Below are positions 20,616 to 32,451 of a stretch of 64,000 bases of DNA, piece after piece (positions within the stretch are counted from its first letter, which is position 1; each line of letters begins with the position of its first letter). The notes under the pieces are model-generated. The model ran no database searches, was not told where the DNA came from, and worked only from the letters and a program-made list of their open reading frames with translations. The position numbers were made by a program, and so were the translations under genes. The DNA comes from Okapia johnstoni (lineage: Eukaryota; Chordata; Mammalia; Artiodactyla; Giraffidae): the NCBI GenBank assembly GCA_024291935.2, contig CM044311.1, positions 16,143,001 through 16,207,000 of the forward strand. Reading direction: 5' to 3'.

Positions 20616-23351
20616 AGTCCATTAAATGAATTAGTAAGACTATTTGGTAAGTGGATGTCAAACTAGCTTACTGAATATATACATACATTTTAAATAAATG
20701 TCAATTTGTATCTTTACCCCTATTGAATATAACTTTATCTTTAGGGTTTTATTAGCTGGACTTCAGATTTGGTGAAAATAAGAACTGTGTTGCTCATTCT
20801 CATAATTATGCCCTCAGTTCCAGGTGTCTAGTGCCCAGCTGGCACTTACTGTGTGTTTTTAGAATTTATGAATGAAAAATAAAAATACAGCAATTTTCAA
20901 CTTTTTTTTGAAAATGGAGACAAACATAATCAATCTGATTATTTTTTCAACCCAAGCTGCTTCTCTTTTAGTTCTATATTGCTGTCACAAGTGACCGGAC
21001 ATGGAAAGGGTGAAAGTTTGGGCAGAGAGTCTATCCCAAATTAATAAGGAGATTTTTGTTTCAAAAATTCCCCTCAGTACATCAGAAACAAATGCTTTAA
21101 AACAAAGGTGAAACCATGCATGGAGCTGATTTACACATTTAAAAACTGCCTCATGGCTGCAAGCATCAGTTGATTCCTGGCAAACCACTGCTTTTTCTTA
21201 TCCATAACTTGTTTGTTTTTGAAGGAAAAAGGGTACTGTGTTGAGAGGAGAAATATAGCTTCTTATTCTGAGTACTTGTCTTTCCCACTTCTGTTAAAAT
21301 TATAGTTACTGATAAAATCCAAGCCTCTGGTGATGGTGATTCTTTTGTATGATGTCTGCAGGCACAAATACTGCATGTGTTAACGAGACACATGCACAAA
21401 CAGAACAGCACACGCCGTTCTCACAGCCAGTTACACAGAATGCTCATGTGTGCATCTGTTGCTTATTAATTTTCTTCCTGCTATTTGCATCATTCTTTTG
21501 AAGATGCTCCAGCGGTCTATTACTTTGCCCAATTGTTTATAATGTCTATAAATCAGGGACTTGAAGCAAATGAACTGTCTAGTTTGTGTTTGCAAAATAT
21601 TTGTATCTTCTGGTTTTGTTTTATTTTCCTAGCTTTAGAAAACATATCGATTAAGCCTTGATTGAAGTTTATTTTCTAATTACTCTTTTTTTTTGGAGGG
21701 GGGATGGGTTACTTTTTTAGCCAGTTAGTAGGTTCAAACCATGTTTTGGTGTCTCGCTCAGTTTGTTTTTAAATTCCTGCTGTTAATGTTGACAGTTTTT
21801 CTTTCTCAAGAGTCCTCTGAAAAGGCAAAACAAAACCCCAAGCTCCATCAAGTACATTTTTAGAAATCGAATAAAAGTGCCAGGGAACAGAGCTATCTTC
21901 TAGCACCAGTTTCTAATATTCAGCCGTGACATTTTAACAACGGCTGTAGTTCAATGATTAAATTAAGTTCAGACTGGAGGTCTCAATGAGTTGAGTTTGA
22001 AATATGGAAATTTCTGTTAGAAACCCTGGTAAAAAGGACAACTAGGGAAGGAATTCAAGATATCATGTTGATTTATTGACTGAGTGCGTCAACAGCATGC
22101 TTTTAATTTGCAGAGTAATATAAAAATACTCAGAATCTGTGCCTAGGTCAAATATGAGTCCGCATTTTGTGTCATGGACATTGCATCCAACCCTCTCCCT
22201 TTTTCCCCCAGTCATGGTTTTATAGAGGGATGTGGCCGACAAGAAATTAGAGTTAACAGCAAGAGTGAATCGGTTACATAAAATGTTTATGAGATGATGT
22301 GAGTAATGCAACCTTAAGGGGAAAATTTCCTTTATATTTTTGCTTTTATTTTCAAGAGGTTGCAGATGAATGAACAAGTTACCCTGATACCTAAGCATTT
22401 CTACACAGTGTGGCTTAAAATCCCCATGACAATCTATGGGGATTGCGATTTATATCAAAAAGAGTATGCAATTTTAGGCGAATAAACTATTTCAATGATA
22501 CAGCTGCTCAGTTTAATAAGGGTACTAAATGCATTGTTTACACCAAAAGTTGCTGATTGATTTCATTTGTTTCTACAGAGAGCTAGCTAGTTTACAAAAC
22601 CTTTCACCTTCTTGACTCACTTTAGTGGAAGAATAGGGATTACTATACTTATTTCTTAGGCTGAAATTTCAAGGATCAGCACAGTTCATTCCTGATTAAA
22701 GTTTAAAAGCTTCTATCATGGTTGGTTTTTTTTTTTTTTTTTAGTGTCTGAAAATATACTCATTGCATCAGATAAATAAACTTATGTGGCCAGCTGTTAA
22801 GAAGTAGCTCTTAAAATGGAATATGAAAGTAATTGCCATAAGAGAACAAAAGATCCTGGTGTGTCTTCAGAATCCTGGAAGCATGACATCACTCCCTCCA
22901 CAACACATTTTGTGTACTATACAGGAAGCATTTTCTTAGGAGCAATACCAAGATTTTGGCAATTTGGAGCTGGTGGATTCTGCCTCTGAAAGTTTCTTTC
23001 ATTTCAAACCTTCCCATTTGGTGAACAGAATCAGTCCAACTGTTTCGTTTCCTAGGAACAAGCCAGTAAACTAAAATGGGATCTTCCAAACTGATGTTCC
23101 AATGAATACTAGCTCCAAGAAAGATGTCACCAGGTATTTCAAGAACAAATTGTACAGGGTCAAATGATTGGGAGAAGGATTCAAATAGATCCCATTCTTG
23201 GAAATGTAAATGACGTTAGTTCTGAAATAAAGAAACCTGTGAAGTGTTTTCCTAGAGTTTCTCAAATTTACTGGAATATATACCCATATATACATATATA
23301 TGAATATATTTTAATTGTTAGTTATGTATGTATCAATATGCACTAACAACT
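20616..23351. other. Repeat-poor DNA, 2.7 kb
   Basis: Only a weak L2/MIR-like tail (about 20775-20872), a T-run (22726-22742) and an AT-rich tract (23270-23320) are visible. No Bov-tA, BovB or L1 falls here, which is unusual for this window. No exon recognised; long open frames are absent. Confidence 0.5.
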
Positions 23352-23414
23352 TGAGGAAGCAAGTTTGGGAAATGTTGGAAAAGGATTATTTCTTTGCCGA
23401 TTGTCTTGGCTTTT
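23352..23414 (+). repeat. Direct duplication, copy 1
   Basis: About 62 bases from gaggaagc through ttgtcttgg, repeated 220 bases downstream with three substitutions. No transposon family recognised. Confidence 0.85.
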
Positions 23415-23571
23415 TATTATCATACCATTTTACAGGAATTTGTGAATTTTACTGTTATATGATTTTTAAATATTAGTGTGCAAGAATTAAATCAGACATT
23501 TTAGAAATGAAACAGCAGATAACACTTGCACTCACTGTACTTTGAACCTCTGTTTCGTTTCTATTTAAAAA

Positions 23572-23634
23572 TGAGGAAGCAAATTTGGGAAATGTTGGAA
23601 AAGGATTATTTCTTTGCCAATTGTCTTGGTTTTT
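23572..23634 (+). repeat. Direct duplication, copy 2
   Basis: Second copy of the 62-base unit. It ends within 10 bases of a SINE that lacks its own 3' end, so the duplication and the SINE breakpoint probably share one event. Confidence 0.85.
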
Positions 23635-23642
23635 CATTCATT

Positions 23643-23806
23643 TTGTGACCCCATGGACTGTAGCCTGCCAGGCTCCTCTGTCCATGGAATTCTCCAGGCA
23701 AGAATACTGGAATGGGTTGTCATTCCCTTCTCCAGGGGATCTTTCTGGCCCAGGGGTCAAACCTGGGTCTCCCACATTGCAGACAGATTCTGCACCAGGG
23801 AAGTCT
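23643..23806 (-). mobile_element. Bov-tA SINE missing its 3' end
   Basis: Minus-oriented. It starts at 'ttgtgaccccatggactgta', so the 3'-terminal 35-40 bases of the SINE are gone, and ends in 'gattctgcaccagggaagtc'. No TSD. Confidence 0.9.
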
Positions 23807-25734
23807 CAAAGTACAATAGAAAGTCTCCTTTTTGACGCACACATTTCTGCTTCTATGAGGTCATTCTACTCTTCCAAAGAAACTTCAGGGTCTGAATTTT
23901 CTGACTTGATCCTCAACCTGGCAGTCTAGTCCTCTACCATGAGGACCCATCTCCTTCTCAGTTCCTTCCTCCCTCCTTCCCTCCTCTTTCCCTCTGATCT
24001 CTTCCTTTTACCCTTCCACGTAGTTGAACTCAACACTGGCAATCAACTGGATACAATGGATATCTATAGGCCACTTCATCCCAAAACAGTAATACACATT
24101 TTTTTTCCCTCAAGTTCGCATGGAGCATTCACCTAGATAGACAACCTTCTGGGCCAGAAGACAGATCTTAAATGTGGAAGATTAGCAATCGTACAATGTC
24201 TGCTTTCAGACCATGTTTATTACATGAACACATTTTTGGAATAATACCTGTCCTTCATTTTGGTGGGATCAGAATTCTTTGAAAGCTACCTCTACGGGGT
24301 CCTTATGTCCACTAGACTCTTAAGTGCCAGATGGCAGGCTGCAAAGAAGTCCCAGGTCACTACTAAGTTAAGACTTGGAGGCAAAGCTATCCAGAACCTT
24401 CCAAGGGCAGCTCTTTCCTTGCTCATTATCCAGAGGATGGCTGACTCATGGTGTTCCATGCTCTGTGCCCTGGCTTTTGTTCCTTGGCCTGTGACTCAGC
24501 TCCTCCATGTCTTCTCCACTTTTAGCTTCACTTCTCCCAGCTGTGACCTGTGTTCCTGGTTTTATCCTTGATTTCCAAGTTGAGTTTTTTTTTTTTTAAG
24601 CATTTTCCATTTTTCTGCTTCTGATTTCTTGCTGATGTGTTTCGTGCTCTATCCTCTGCCCTTGGCCATGACTCTGACTAACTGGAAATTGCTGATCAAG
24701 GGCTGGTGGCTACCACCTTGAGTGTGCTGACTCTTATGGGCCTGGTACCACAATGACCTCATTTGTGCTGTGACACCAGTGCTGTTTCCCTTTTCTGAAC
24801 TATGACTGCATGTGTGCCCCATACTCTTTCTTTGCTATTTATTTTTATTTTAAAAATTCTTTTCTGGGTATTATAAAGTGTGCTTTCTCTGGTGAACTAG
24901 GCCTTTATAGTGAGAAAAAAATTAGACTAGGTCTAAGAGATTCCAAAGATTATGGCTTATACTGAAATAGAACTCAAATATACAAGCACTGTTAGTTTCA
25001 GTGAGCACTGGGCTCCTCCAAGGTGTTCCTAGCTTCTTTGTTAAGTTATATCACAAGTCATTTATAGTCTCTAGTCCTGCCTGGCTGCAAAATGGCAGAT
25101 TATAAGAGATCAGAAGATAGGAGATGAATAGTTATCAGTAGGGAGTAGGAGATGCTGGCATTACAAAATGGTTATGTAAACCAAGGTCTGGTAGGTTGAT
25201 GAGGATGATAAGAGATCCAGAAATGAAAATGAAAACAAGACATGTCTCCTTTCCTGTACATTCTTTTCTTTCTACTTTCAATATTGCACATTTTTAAAGA
25301 CAGAAATGGGATAGCTCGTTTCAATGAGAAATAAAGTATAAGTGATTAAGTCGTGTCTTCACAAATGTTTCTATTTTGCTTTGTGTGCTGCATATGTTAT
25401 GTAATGATGGAGAGAGAAAAGAAAGATGTGATTTATTAATGAGCTAATTCACATTAAAAACCATCCAAGGGAATTATGAGCACATTTGTGTTTCTGTAAC
25501 ATAAGTAGTAGTGGAGATAGATCTATACAGGAATGGAAAGCAGAAAACTAAATGATGAAGAGCATGTTGCATTTGCTCTGAGCTCTGTCACCACCAATCC
25601 TGTCCTTTGATCATCTCTCCCCTCCCTGACCGTCTGGTAGGAAAGAACCTGTGACTTGTAGGGATGTAGTCCAAACTGGGTTCCTTCCACATGGTATACA
25701 GAGCTTTTTGTTCTGTATATTTAACTTTTATTTT
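23807..25734. other. Unique, repeat-poor DNA
   Basis: 1.9 kb with no recognised repeat. Pyrimidine-rich at 23960-24020 and a T-run at 24585-24598. Open frames of about 100 codons show no family motif. Confidence 0.5.
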
Positions 25735-25947
25735 TTAAAACTTTTTATTTTATGTTGGAGTCTAGCCAATTAACAATGTTGTGCTGGTTTCAGGTGAACA
25801 GCAAAGGGACTCAGCCATCCATATACATGTATCCACTCTCCCCAGATCCCTCTCCCATCCAGGTTACCCCATAACCTTGAGCAGTGTTCCCTGTGCTCTG
25901 CAGAAGGTCTTTGTTGGTTATCTGTCTTACATAACAGTGTTGTACAG
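25735..25947 (-). mobile_element. L1-type 3' end
   Basis: Same family as 9342-9935: 'tctagccaattaacaatgtt', 'tcaggtgaacagcaaaggga' and 'ccttgagcagtgttccctgt'. Confidence 0.8.
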
Positions 25948-26120
25948 AGCTGTTGCACAGAGAAAAATACTGCAGACATTTGCAATTGCCGATGCCTCAA
26001 AGTCCAAGGGAGTAAAACAGAGCAGGGCCTCTGGTTCACAAAATATAAGAGGTGAGCATAGTTTACATGCTGGTGTGGAAACAGACAAGAATAAAAACAT
26101 ATATCATCCTTCTTAGGCAT

Positions 26121-26341
26121 GTGTGTGTGCTAAATCACTTCAGTCGTGTCCGACTCTTTGCCACCCCATGAACTGTAGCCCGCCAGGCTCCTCTGTCCAT
26201 GGAATTCTCCAGGCCAGAAAACTGGAGTGGGTTGCCATTTCCTCCTCCCAGGGATGTTCCTACTCAGGGATTGAACCTGCATCACTACTGGGTCTCCTAC
26301 ATTGCACGCAGATTTTTTACCACTGAGCCACCTGGGAAGCC
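26121..26341 (-). mobile_element. Bov-tA SINE
   Basis: Minus orientation; ends in 'ccactgagccacctgggaag'. Degenerate TSD (catatatcatccttctta before; catataattcttctta after). Confidence 0.9.
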
Positions 26342-26738
26342 ATATAATTCTTCTTATAGAACTTATTTTAGCAAAAGTTGCAACAGATCACACCTTCCTA
26401 CTTTAGTATGTCTTATCCCTAAAATAGGTTTGCAATCTATCTATTTTCTACCACTTTCCAGACTTTTGTATAGTGGACAAAATGTGAGTCATGATGGACT
26501 AATGGATAATGTTTCATTTTGCAAAACTTTTATATAGCAGAATGGCTTTCAGACATTGAGTGATCTTAGTGGGCTATTTGCAGACTACTTGCTTCTTGTT
26601 TTTGGTCATATGCCCTGACCAGCCCATTCTGCCTTGCCTCTCAATCTCCTGGGGGGTCTCTTGTCCACATCTCACCCAGACCTTGCCCAAACACATAGTC
26701 TAGGAGTTTCAATATGTCCCTTGTAAGGCTAACTAGGA

Positions 26739-26920
26739 TGCTGGGAAGGTTTGGGGGCAGGAGGAGAAGGGGACGACAGAGGATGAGATAGTTGGATGGC
26801 ATCACCGACTCGACGGACATGGGTTTGGGTAAACTCCGGGAGGGTGATGGACAGGGAGGCCTGGCATGCTGCGATTCATGGGGTCACAAAGAGTCGGACA
26901 CGACTGAGCGACTGAACTGA
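26739..26920 (+). mobile_element. Short young BovB 3' insertion (copy 6)
   Basis: Only about 182 bases of the BovB 3' end ('gaggagaaggggacgacaga' to 'gcgactgaactga'), very close to the ruminant consensus. TSD aaggctaactagga (26725-26738) and aaggccaactagag (26919-26932). Confidence 0.95.
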
Positions 26921-26932
26921 AGGCCAACTAGA

Positions 26933-27399
26933 GTAATTTCCCTTTTTTTTCAGGTAACATATCTACATGCAGAGAGAAATCTTTCCCTTTCATCTGGGAG
27001 TATGTGGAACTAGGTTGCTGGCAAATGTATCCCCTGCTAGGTGGGGAGGAGCTACCTGCAGAAAGAAGCCAATCAAAACCAGAGTAAGGAAGTGGATGCT
27101 GAAAGCATCTCAGTTCCTGCAGGTGCTCCTTCCATCTCACGAGTTTACTGATGGTATTTCTAGCTGCATGAGTTATGAATTCCTCTTCCAGTGATAATTT
27201 GCATAGGACTTTCATTACTTGCAACAAACAGAGCTGAATATAATGTGTGATGTTAAATCTAAGACCAAGGGAGAGCTCAGTTCATGCCACTGCATTTGTG
27301 TGTGAGAGTGGACGTGGCGAATAACCTCAGAACCTGTCCCAACAGTGACTTACATACCATTCTTTTGCACATGTGCTTTCTCTCAGGTTTGAGTCCCTC
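26933..27399. other. Unique DNA
   Basis: Nothing recognised in this stretch. Confidence 0.45.
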
Positions 27400-27522
27400 T
27401 ACAAAACAGGACTTGAGACACATTTATCCTTTGGGGGGTGGGCCTCCAGGGCCCAACACCTCCTGGAACAGGATTGGTGCTCAGTTAATGCTTCATAAGT
27501 GAAATGAATTGAGGAATGAAAA
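27400..27522 (+). mobile_element. Possible L2/MIR tail
   Basis: 'acacctcctggaacaggatt', 'ggtgctcagttaatgcttca' and a closing 'gaggaatgaa' parallel the common L2/MIR 3' end. Diverged. Confidence 0.5.
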
Positions 27523-27800
27523 AGAGATCCCTGCAACTACAATCTGGTGTGATGACATTGGCTTTGTGGACAGAGTAGATATCAGGTACATTTTGTAACG
27601 AAATTCACTGTGTCTTCAGAAAAAAATCAGTCCTTTGTAGGGTGGGTGGGAAGGCTAATAATTTGCTTGGGCCTTGATTCAGTCTAACAACCTTCAAGTG
27701 AAGCATGTGGCTTTAATGGCAGCCAAGTGTGTTTTATTTTGAAACTGAGTCAGTCTTAACTTTACTTAATATGGTATTTATGAGGATTAAGGAAAAACTA

Positions 27801-28190
27801 TGGGCTTCCCTGGTGGCTCAGTGGTTAAGAATCCACCTGCCAATGCAAGGGACTCGAGTTTGATCCTTGGGTTGGGAAGATCCCCTGGAGAAGGAAATGG
27901 CAACCCACTCTAGTATTCTTGCCTGGGAAATCTCATGGAGAGAGGTGCCTGTTGGGCTGAAGTCCTTTGGATTGCAAAAGAGTTGGATCAGTCAGTTCGG
28001 TTCAGTTCAGTCGCTCAGTCGTGTCTGACTCTTTGTGTCCTCATGAACCGCCGCTCTCCAGGCCTCCCAGTCAATCACCAACTCCCGGAGTTTACCCAAA
28101 CTCATGTCCATTGAGTCGGTGATGCCATCTAACCATCGCATCCTCTGTCATCCCCTTCTCCTCCAACTTAGCAACTAAGCAACAAACAAC
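27801..28190 (+). mobile_element. Bov-tA SINE interrupted by BovB
   Basis: Head and body at 27801-27989 ('cttccctggtggctcagtgg' to 'aaaagagttggat'). The SINE end 'aacttagcaactaagcaaca' reappears at about 28166-28190. The BovB piece between them is in the opposite orientation. No TSD seen. Confidence 0.8.
27990..28165 (-). mobile_element. BovB 3' fragment inside a SINE (copy 7)
   Basis: Minus-oriented BovB 3' end ('ttcggttcagttcagtcgct' to 'atccccttctcctcc'), about 175 bases, close to consensus. Confidence 0.9.
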
Positions 28191-28869
28191 AGGGAAAAAA
28201 TACATAGATTACTTATTGCTTGGGTCATATAAGTGCTCAAGAAAGAGAAGTTTTGGTTGGAAAAAACCAGCCTATGTTGCAAAACAAACAATATACATAT
28301 AGTCATGGTGTTTACTCCATTGACAACTTGCTAAACAACATCCAAGTTTAAAATTGTCCAGGTCTTGTTGCCTTCTTAAAATATGAGACTATACCCAAGA
28401 CAGAGGGGACCCTACCAACCACTTCTCTACCTTCTCCCCTTCTCTTAGTGTGTATACATCTTGGTGACTGCTTCTAAAAGCTTGAGTTTGAAATGTGTAT
28501 GTGGCACAGGCAAAGTGTTTGGGTGTGTTGGGGACACAATGACTGCCATATTGTTATAGCCTATTTACTCTCCTCCATCTAGTGGTGGACTCTGTTATTA
28601 ATAACATCTATTAGCTGGGGGCAACAAAACTTCTTTAGAATTGGGCCAGTTATTATAATTTACTTCTCTTTCTTCTCTCCTATGACTTCCATGATGGATA
28701 AAGCACTGAGTACCTGTGTTTCTGATTTCTGGTTGAGCACAGCCAATGGAAACTTCTAGTGAGAGATCTAAAGATGGTAGAAGAAAGGATGAGATGCTAA
28801 TTCCCTCAGCCTTCTCCCTGCTGGGATGCAGGATAACACCATTTTTCTTGTCTGTTGCAGACTACCAGT
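28191..28869. other. Unique DNA
   Basis: No repeat or exon recognised. Confidence 0.45.
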
Positions 28870-29312
28870 TTTGAGACAAATAGTCCCTCCTATACTTACA
28901 ACAGAAGCCACAGCTTGCTGGGTTCTGGTAACTGTGCCCTTACTTTTCACTTCAGTTCTATTAAAATAGCTCTTCATTTCTCTTGCTTGGGATGTTTCTG
29001 TGTTCCTTTGTGATTTCTTTTAACCGTGACCACTGATGCTGGGAAAGATTGAAGGCAGGAGGAGAAAGGGATGACAGAGGATGAGATGGTTGGATGGCAT
29101 CACTGACTCAATGGACATAAGTTTGAGCAAGGTCCAGGAGTTGGTGATGGACAGAGAAGCCTGGCATGCTGCAGTCCATGGGGTCACAGAGTCAGATGAC
29201 TGAGTGATTGAGCTGAACTGAACTGAACTGTTTGTAAGTAGTCCCTTCATTTAAATTTTCTCAATGACCCTGTTGGAGTTACCAGTTTTTTCCTGGAACT
29301 CTGGCTGATATC
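28870..29312 (+). mobile_element. LTR-like ancient repeat, interrupted by BovB
   Basis: 'gcttgctgggttctggtaac' on the left, then after the BovB 'tttgtaagtagtcccttcat' and 'tttcctggaactctggctga'. This matches in order the same unnamed family as 17560-17745. Confidence 0.4.
29035..29230 (+). mobile_element. Short BovB 3' fragment (copy 8)
   Basis: 'gatgctgggaaagattgaag' to 'gaactgaactgaactg', about 195 bases. The 5' truncation point lies within about 5 bases of that in copy 6 ('gatgctggga'). Confidence 0.95.
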
Positions 29313-30490
29313 AAACCTGCTAACACTTATCCCATCAATATCCTTTAGTGATACATGCTATATAGGTAAAGAGATAAAGAAATTTAAGCTCTGAGGGTTT
29401 TATAAACTTGTGCAAAGGCACCTATCTAACAGATGGGGTGGCCTGAATTTAAAGTCATGTCTTTGGAATCCTCATACATGGATGTATCCACTCCCTAAAT
29501 TGTCTTTTCTTTAACAGCCACAAGTGGTTATACCAATTCAAGAAAATTAAGGAGGTGTATGTGCTTCAGTCCAATGCATCTGAGAGAAGATACAATTTAG
29601 TACAACTTTATTTATAAAGACCTTGAATATACAGAGTTCAAGTTTCTGAACACACAGATCTGGTATTACCTAAATGTTCACTTTATTACGTCTTACACCT
29701 GATTTTTAGAGTCTTAAACCCATTTATTTTTTCTCCCTGCACTGGAAGAATTGTTAGAAGAAATGCAACTGACTCACATTGAAATGTATTTATCCACAAA
29801 CCTTTACAAACATTCATTTGTTATGTAAGTGAAATTCTACACTTTATTTCTAAAATTTTGAATCAACCTTGATCCCAAATTATTTTGCTTGCACATTTAA
29901 ATACCCAATTTACAATCACATTTGTCAATCTCAATTCTAAGTTGGACTGAAATGTATTGTTTTTCTCCAGTCCTCCATTTTCCTAAAAGACTTCAGTCCA
30001 ACTGGCTCTGATCAAGAATGAAATTTACATAGTCTCCTTTGCCTTTGTCTGGTAAAGTCAAATGTTGCAACTTTGATGACTATTTCTCAAATACCATTAT
30101 TTTATTTCATGTAACAGATACTTATATGTATCCTCCAGAGTGTAATTCTTTACTGAGATCTTTTTTAGGTTAATAAGTAATGATTTTTTCTCATTCTCTT
30201 GTGGTCTTGAACTATTCAACCCATTGATGAGCATTAATGTTACTGGATTCTCTGACAGCAATAATCGAGGCACAATTTTCCACCCCATCTGGCAGAGTAA
30301 AACACGTTGAATTCCTGAAAGGAAAATATCCAGCTTTTTATTAGATTGTCAATCACCCCAGTAATTATGTAAATTGAGTAATAGATTGTCCTGATAATGT
30401 GGTCATTTCAGTCAGGAGGGTCCTGTTGATATCCACAGCCTTTGAACTCCCAAAGACAACAAAGTTAACTTCTGTTCTCAGGTCATTCAC
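29313..30490. other. Unique DNA with a possible MIR
   Basis: A weak minus-oriented MIR-like stretch at about 29366-29475 ('aacttgtgcaaaggcaccta'). Otherwise no recognisable feature. Confidence 0.4.
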
Positions 30491-31245
30491 AAAGGCTTCC
30501 CTGTCCTTCACTGTCTCCAGAGTTTGAGCATATTCATGTCCATTGAGTCAGTGATGCCATCCAACCATCTCATCTTCTGTTGTCTCTTCCTCCTTCTGGC
30601 CTCTGTCTTTTCCAGAATCCAGGGTCTTTTCCACTGAGTCCGCTCTTCACACCAGATAGCCCAAGTATTTGAGCTTCAGCTTCAGCATCAGTCCTTCCAA
30701 TGAATATTCAGTATTGATGTTCTTTAGGATTGACTGGTTTGAACTAGTTGCAGTCCAAGGGACACTCAAGAGTCTTCTCCAACACCACAGTTCAAAAGCA
30801 TCAATTCTTTGGGACTCAGCCTTCTATTTGGTCCAACTCTCACATCCATATATGACTACTGGAAAAACCCATAGCTTTGTATGGACTTTTGTGGGCAAAG
30901 TGATGTCTCTGCTTTTTAATACATTGTCTAGTTTTGTCATAGCTTTTATTACATGAAGCAAGCTTCTTTTAATTTCATGGGTGCAGACACCATCTGCAGT
31001 GATTTTGGAGCCCAAGAAAATAAAATTTGTCACTGTTTCCAATTTTTCCCCTTCTATTTGCCATGAAGTGATGGGACCAGATGCTATGATTTTAGTTTTC
31101 TTAATGCTGAGTTTTAAGCCAGCTTTTCACTCTCTTCTTTCACCCTCATCAAGAGGTTCTTTAGTTCCTCTTTGCTTTCTGCCATTAGAGTGGTATCATC
31201 TGGCTATCTGAGGTTGTTGATATTTCTCCTGGCAATCTTGATTCA
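30491..31245 (-). mobile_element. BovB fragment (copy 9)
   Basis: Minus orientation from 'aggcttccctgtccttcact' to 'ggcaatcttgatt'. Both the last about 60 bases of the 3' end and everything upstream of the YADD region are missing. Several small indels close all frames. Confidence 0.9.
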
Positions 31246-31277
31246 AGGAGTATAATCTATAAAAATATTGATCTTGC

Positions 31278-31282
31278 TTTAA

Positions 31283-31313
<31 letters not shown>
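31278..31313 (+). repeat. (ATT)n microsatellite
   Basis: About eleven uninterrupted att units followed by a T-run. Confidence 0.95.
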
Positions 31314-32218
31314 TTTTGCTCTCAGATGACTACTACACATGGTAGTTACCACATAATGGGACATTAAAATGCTAAAGTAAGAGTAAACTTATTTTTTCTG
31401 TTTAATGGAATGGGTAAGCATGATATAACTTAATTTTCTAACTTTTAGAGCTTTGGTTAAATAATTACTTAGCACAACAGGAATACCCAATTCTTATTTG
31501 GGGGAAAGCTAGCTTTGTACCAGCAGAATAATTTCCCCGAAATGCATCATCCTGCTAGCTTTTAAAAATTTCTTCCTGTGTCAGAGATGTTAATTGAAAA
31601 CCATATTCATTTTCTTCCTTTGTATCACAACCCTGGTATTATTCCAAGCAATCAATTCATTGCTCAATCTTCTCTGTTATGTGAGGCTGTGTCACTAAGT
31701 GCTGGTCAATGAGATATAAGCAAAAATTGATTCCAAGAAGTAAGAGTGGCTTGGCTCAGGTATCCCTTTTTGGAGTGGTTAGAAATCATAACTCACTCAG
31801 CATTTCTCTTAAAGACTTTGAGCTGCATAGGAATAAAGAGACATCTTAAAGTGATGTTCAGTAAATGGTTGCTCCCTTTCTGACTGATCAACTAATATCA
31901 ATATGACGGGACGTAGGGGAAAGAAAGAACTAGCTAGAGACAGTTTATTACCTGGAGGCTCAGTAGAGGAATAAATGGAACATTGATTAATCTAAGCAAG
32001 TCTGGGTCTGTTGGGAGACAATTCTCCATGAGTCTCTTACGTTTCTGAAAGTTTTGCAGAGACACTGATGATCTTTTTGTCATCCCAGGTGATCTTTTCA
32101 AAGACGTCTCTAGAGCAAGCAGCCTTACCAAATAGAGCTTCTCTGTCTGGAGCAGAGGATGGGTTTGCTTACTGTTCAGCTTAATAAAGGCAATGTTTTC
32201 CTCTGGAGAAATGTTTGA
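31314..32218. other. Unique DNA
   Basis: No repeat or exon recognised. Confidence 0.5.
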
Positions 32219-32231
32219 ATAGTTCGCCTGT

Positions 32232-32438
32232 GTGTGTTTTAGCTGCTCAGTCACGTCTGACTCTTCGTGACTCCATGGATTGTAGCCCACCAGGCTTCTC
32301 TGTCCATGGGATTCTCCAGGCAAGAATACTGGAGTGGGTAGCCATTCCCTTCTCCAGGGGATCTTCCTGACCCAGGGATCGAACTTGGGTCTCCTGCATT
32401 GCGGGCAGATTCTTTACCATCTGAGCCACCAGGGAAGC
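32232..32438 (-). mobile_element. Bov-tA SINE
   Basis: Near-consensus minus-oriented SINE with a 13-bp TSD (atagttcgcctgt 32219-32231; atagtttgcctgt 32439-32451). Confidence 0.95.
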
Positions 32439-32451
32439 ATAGTTTGCCTGT

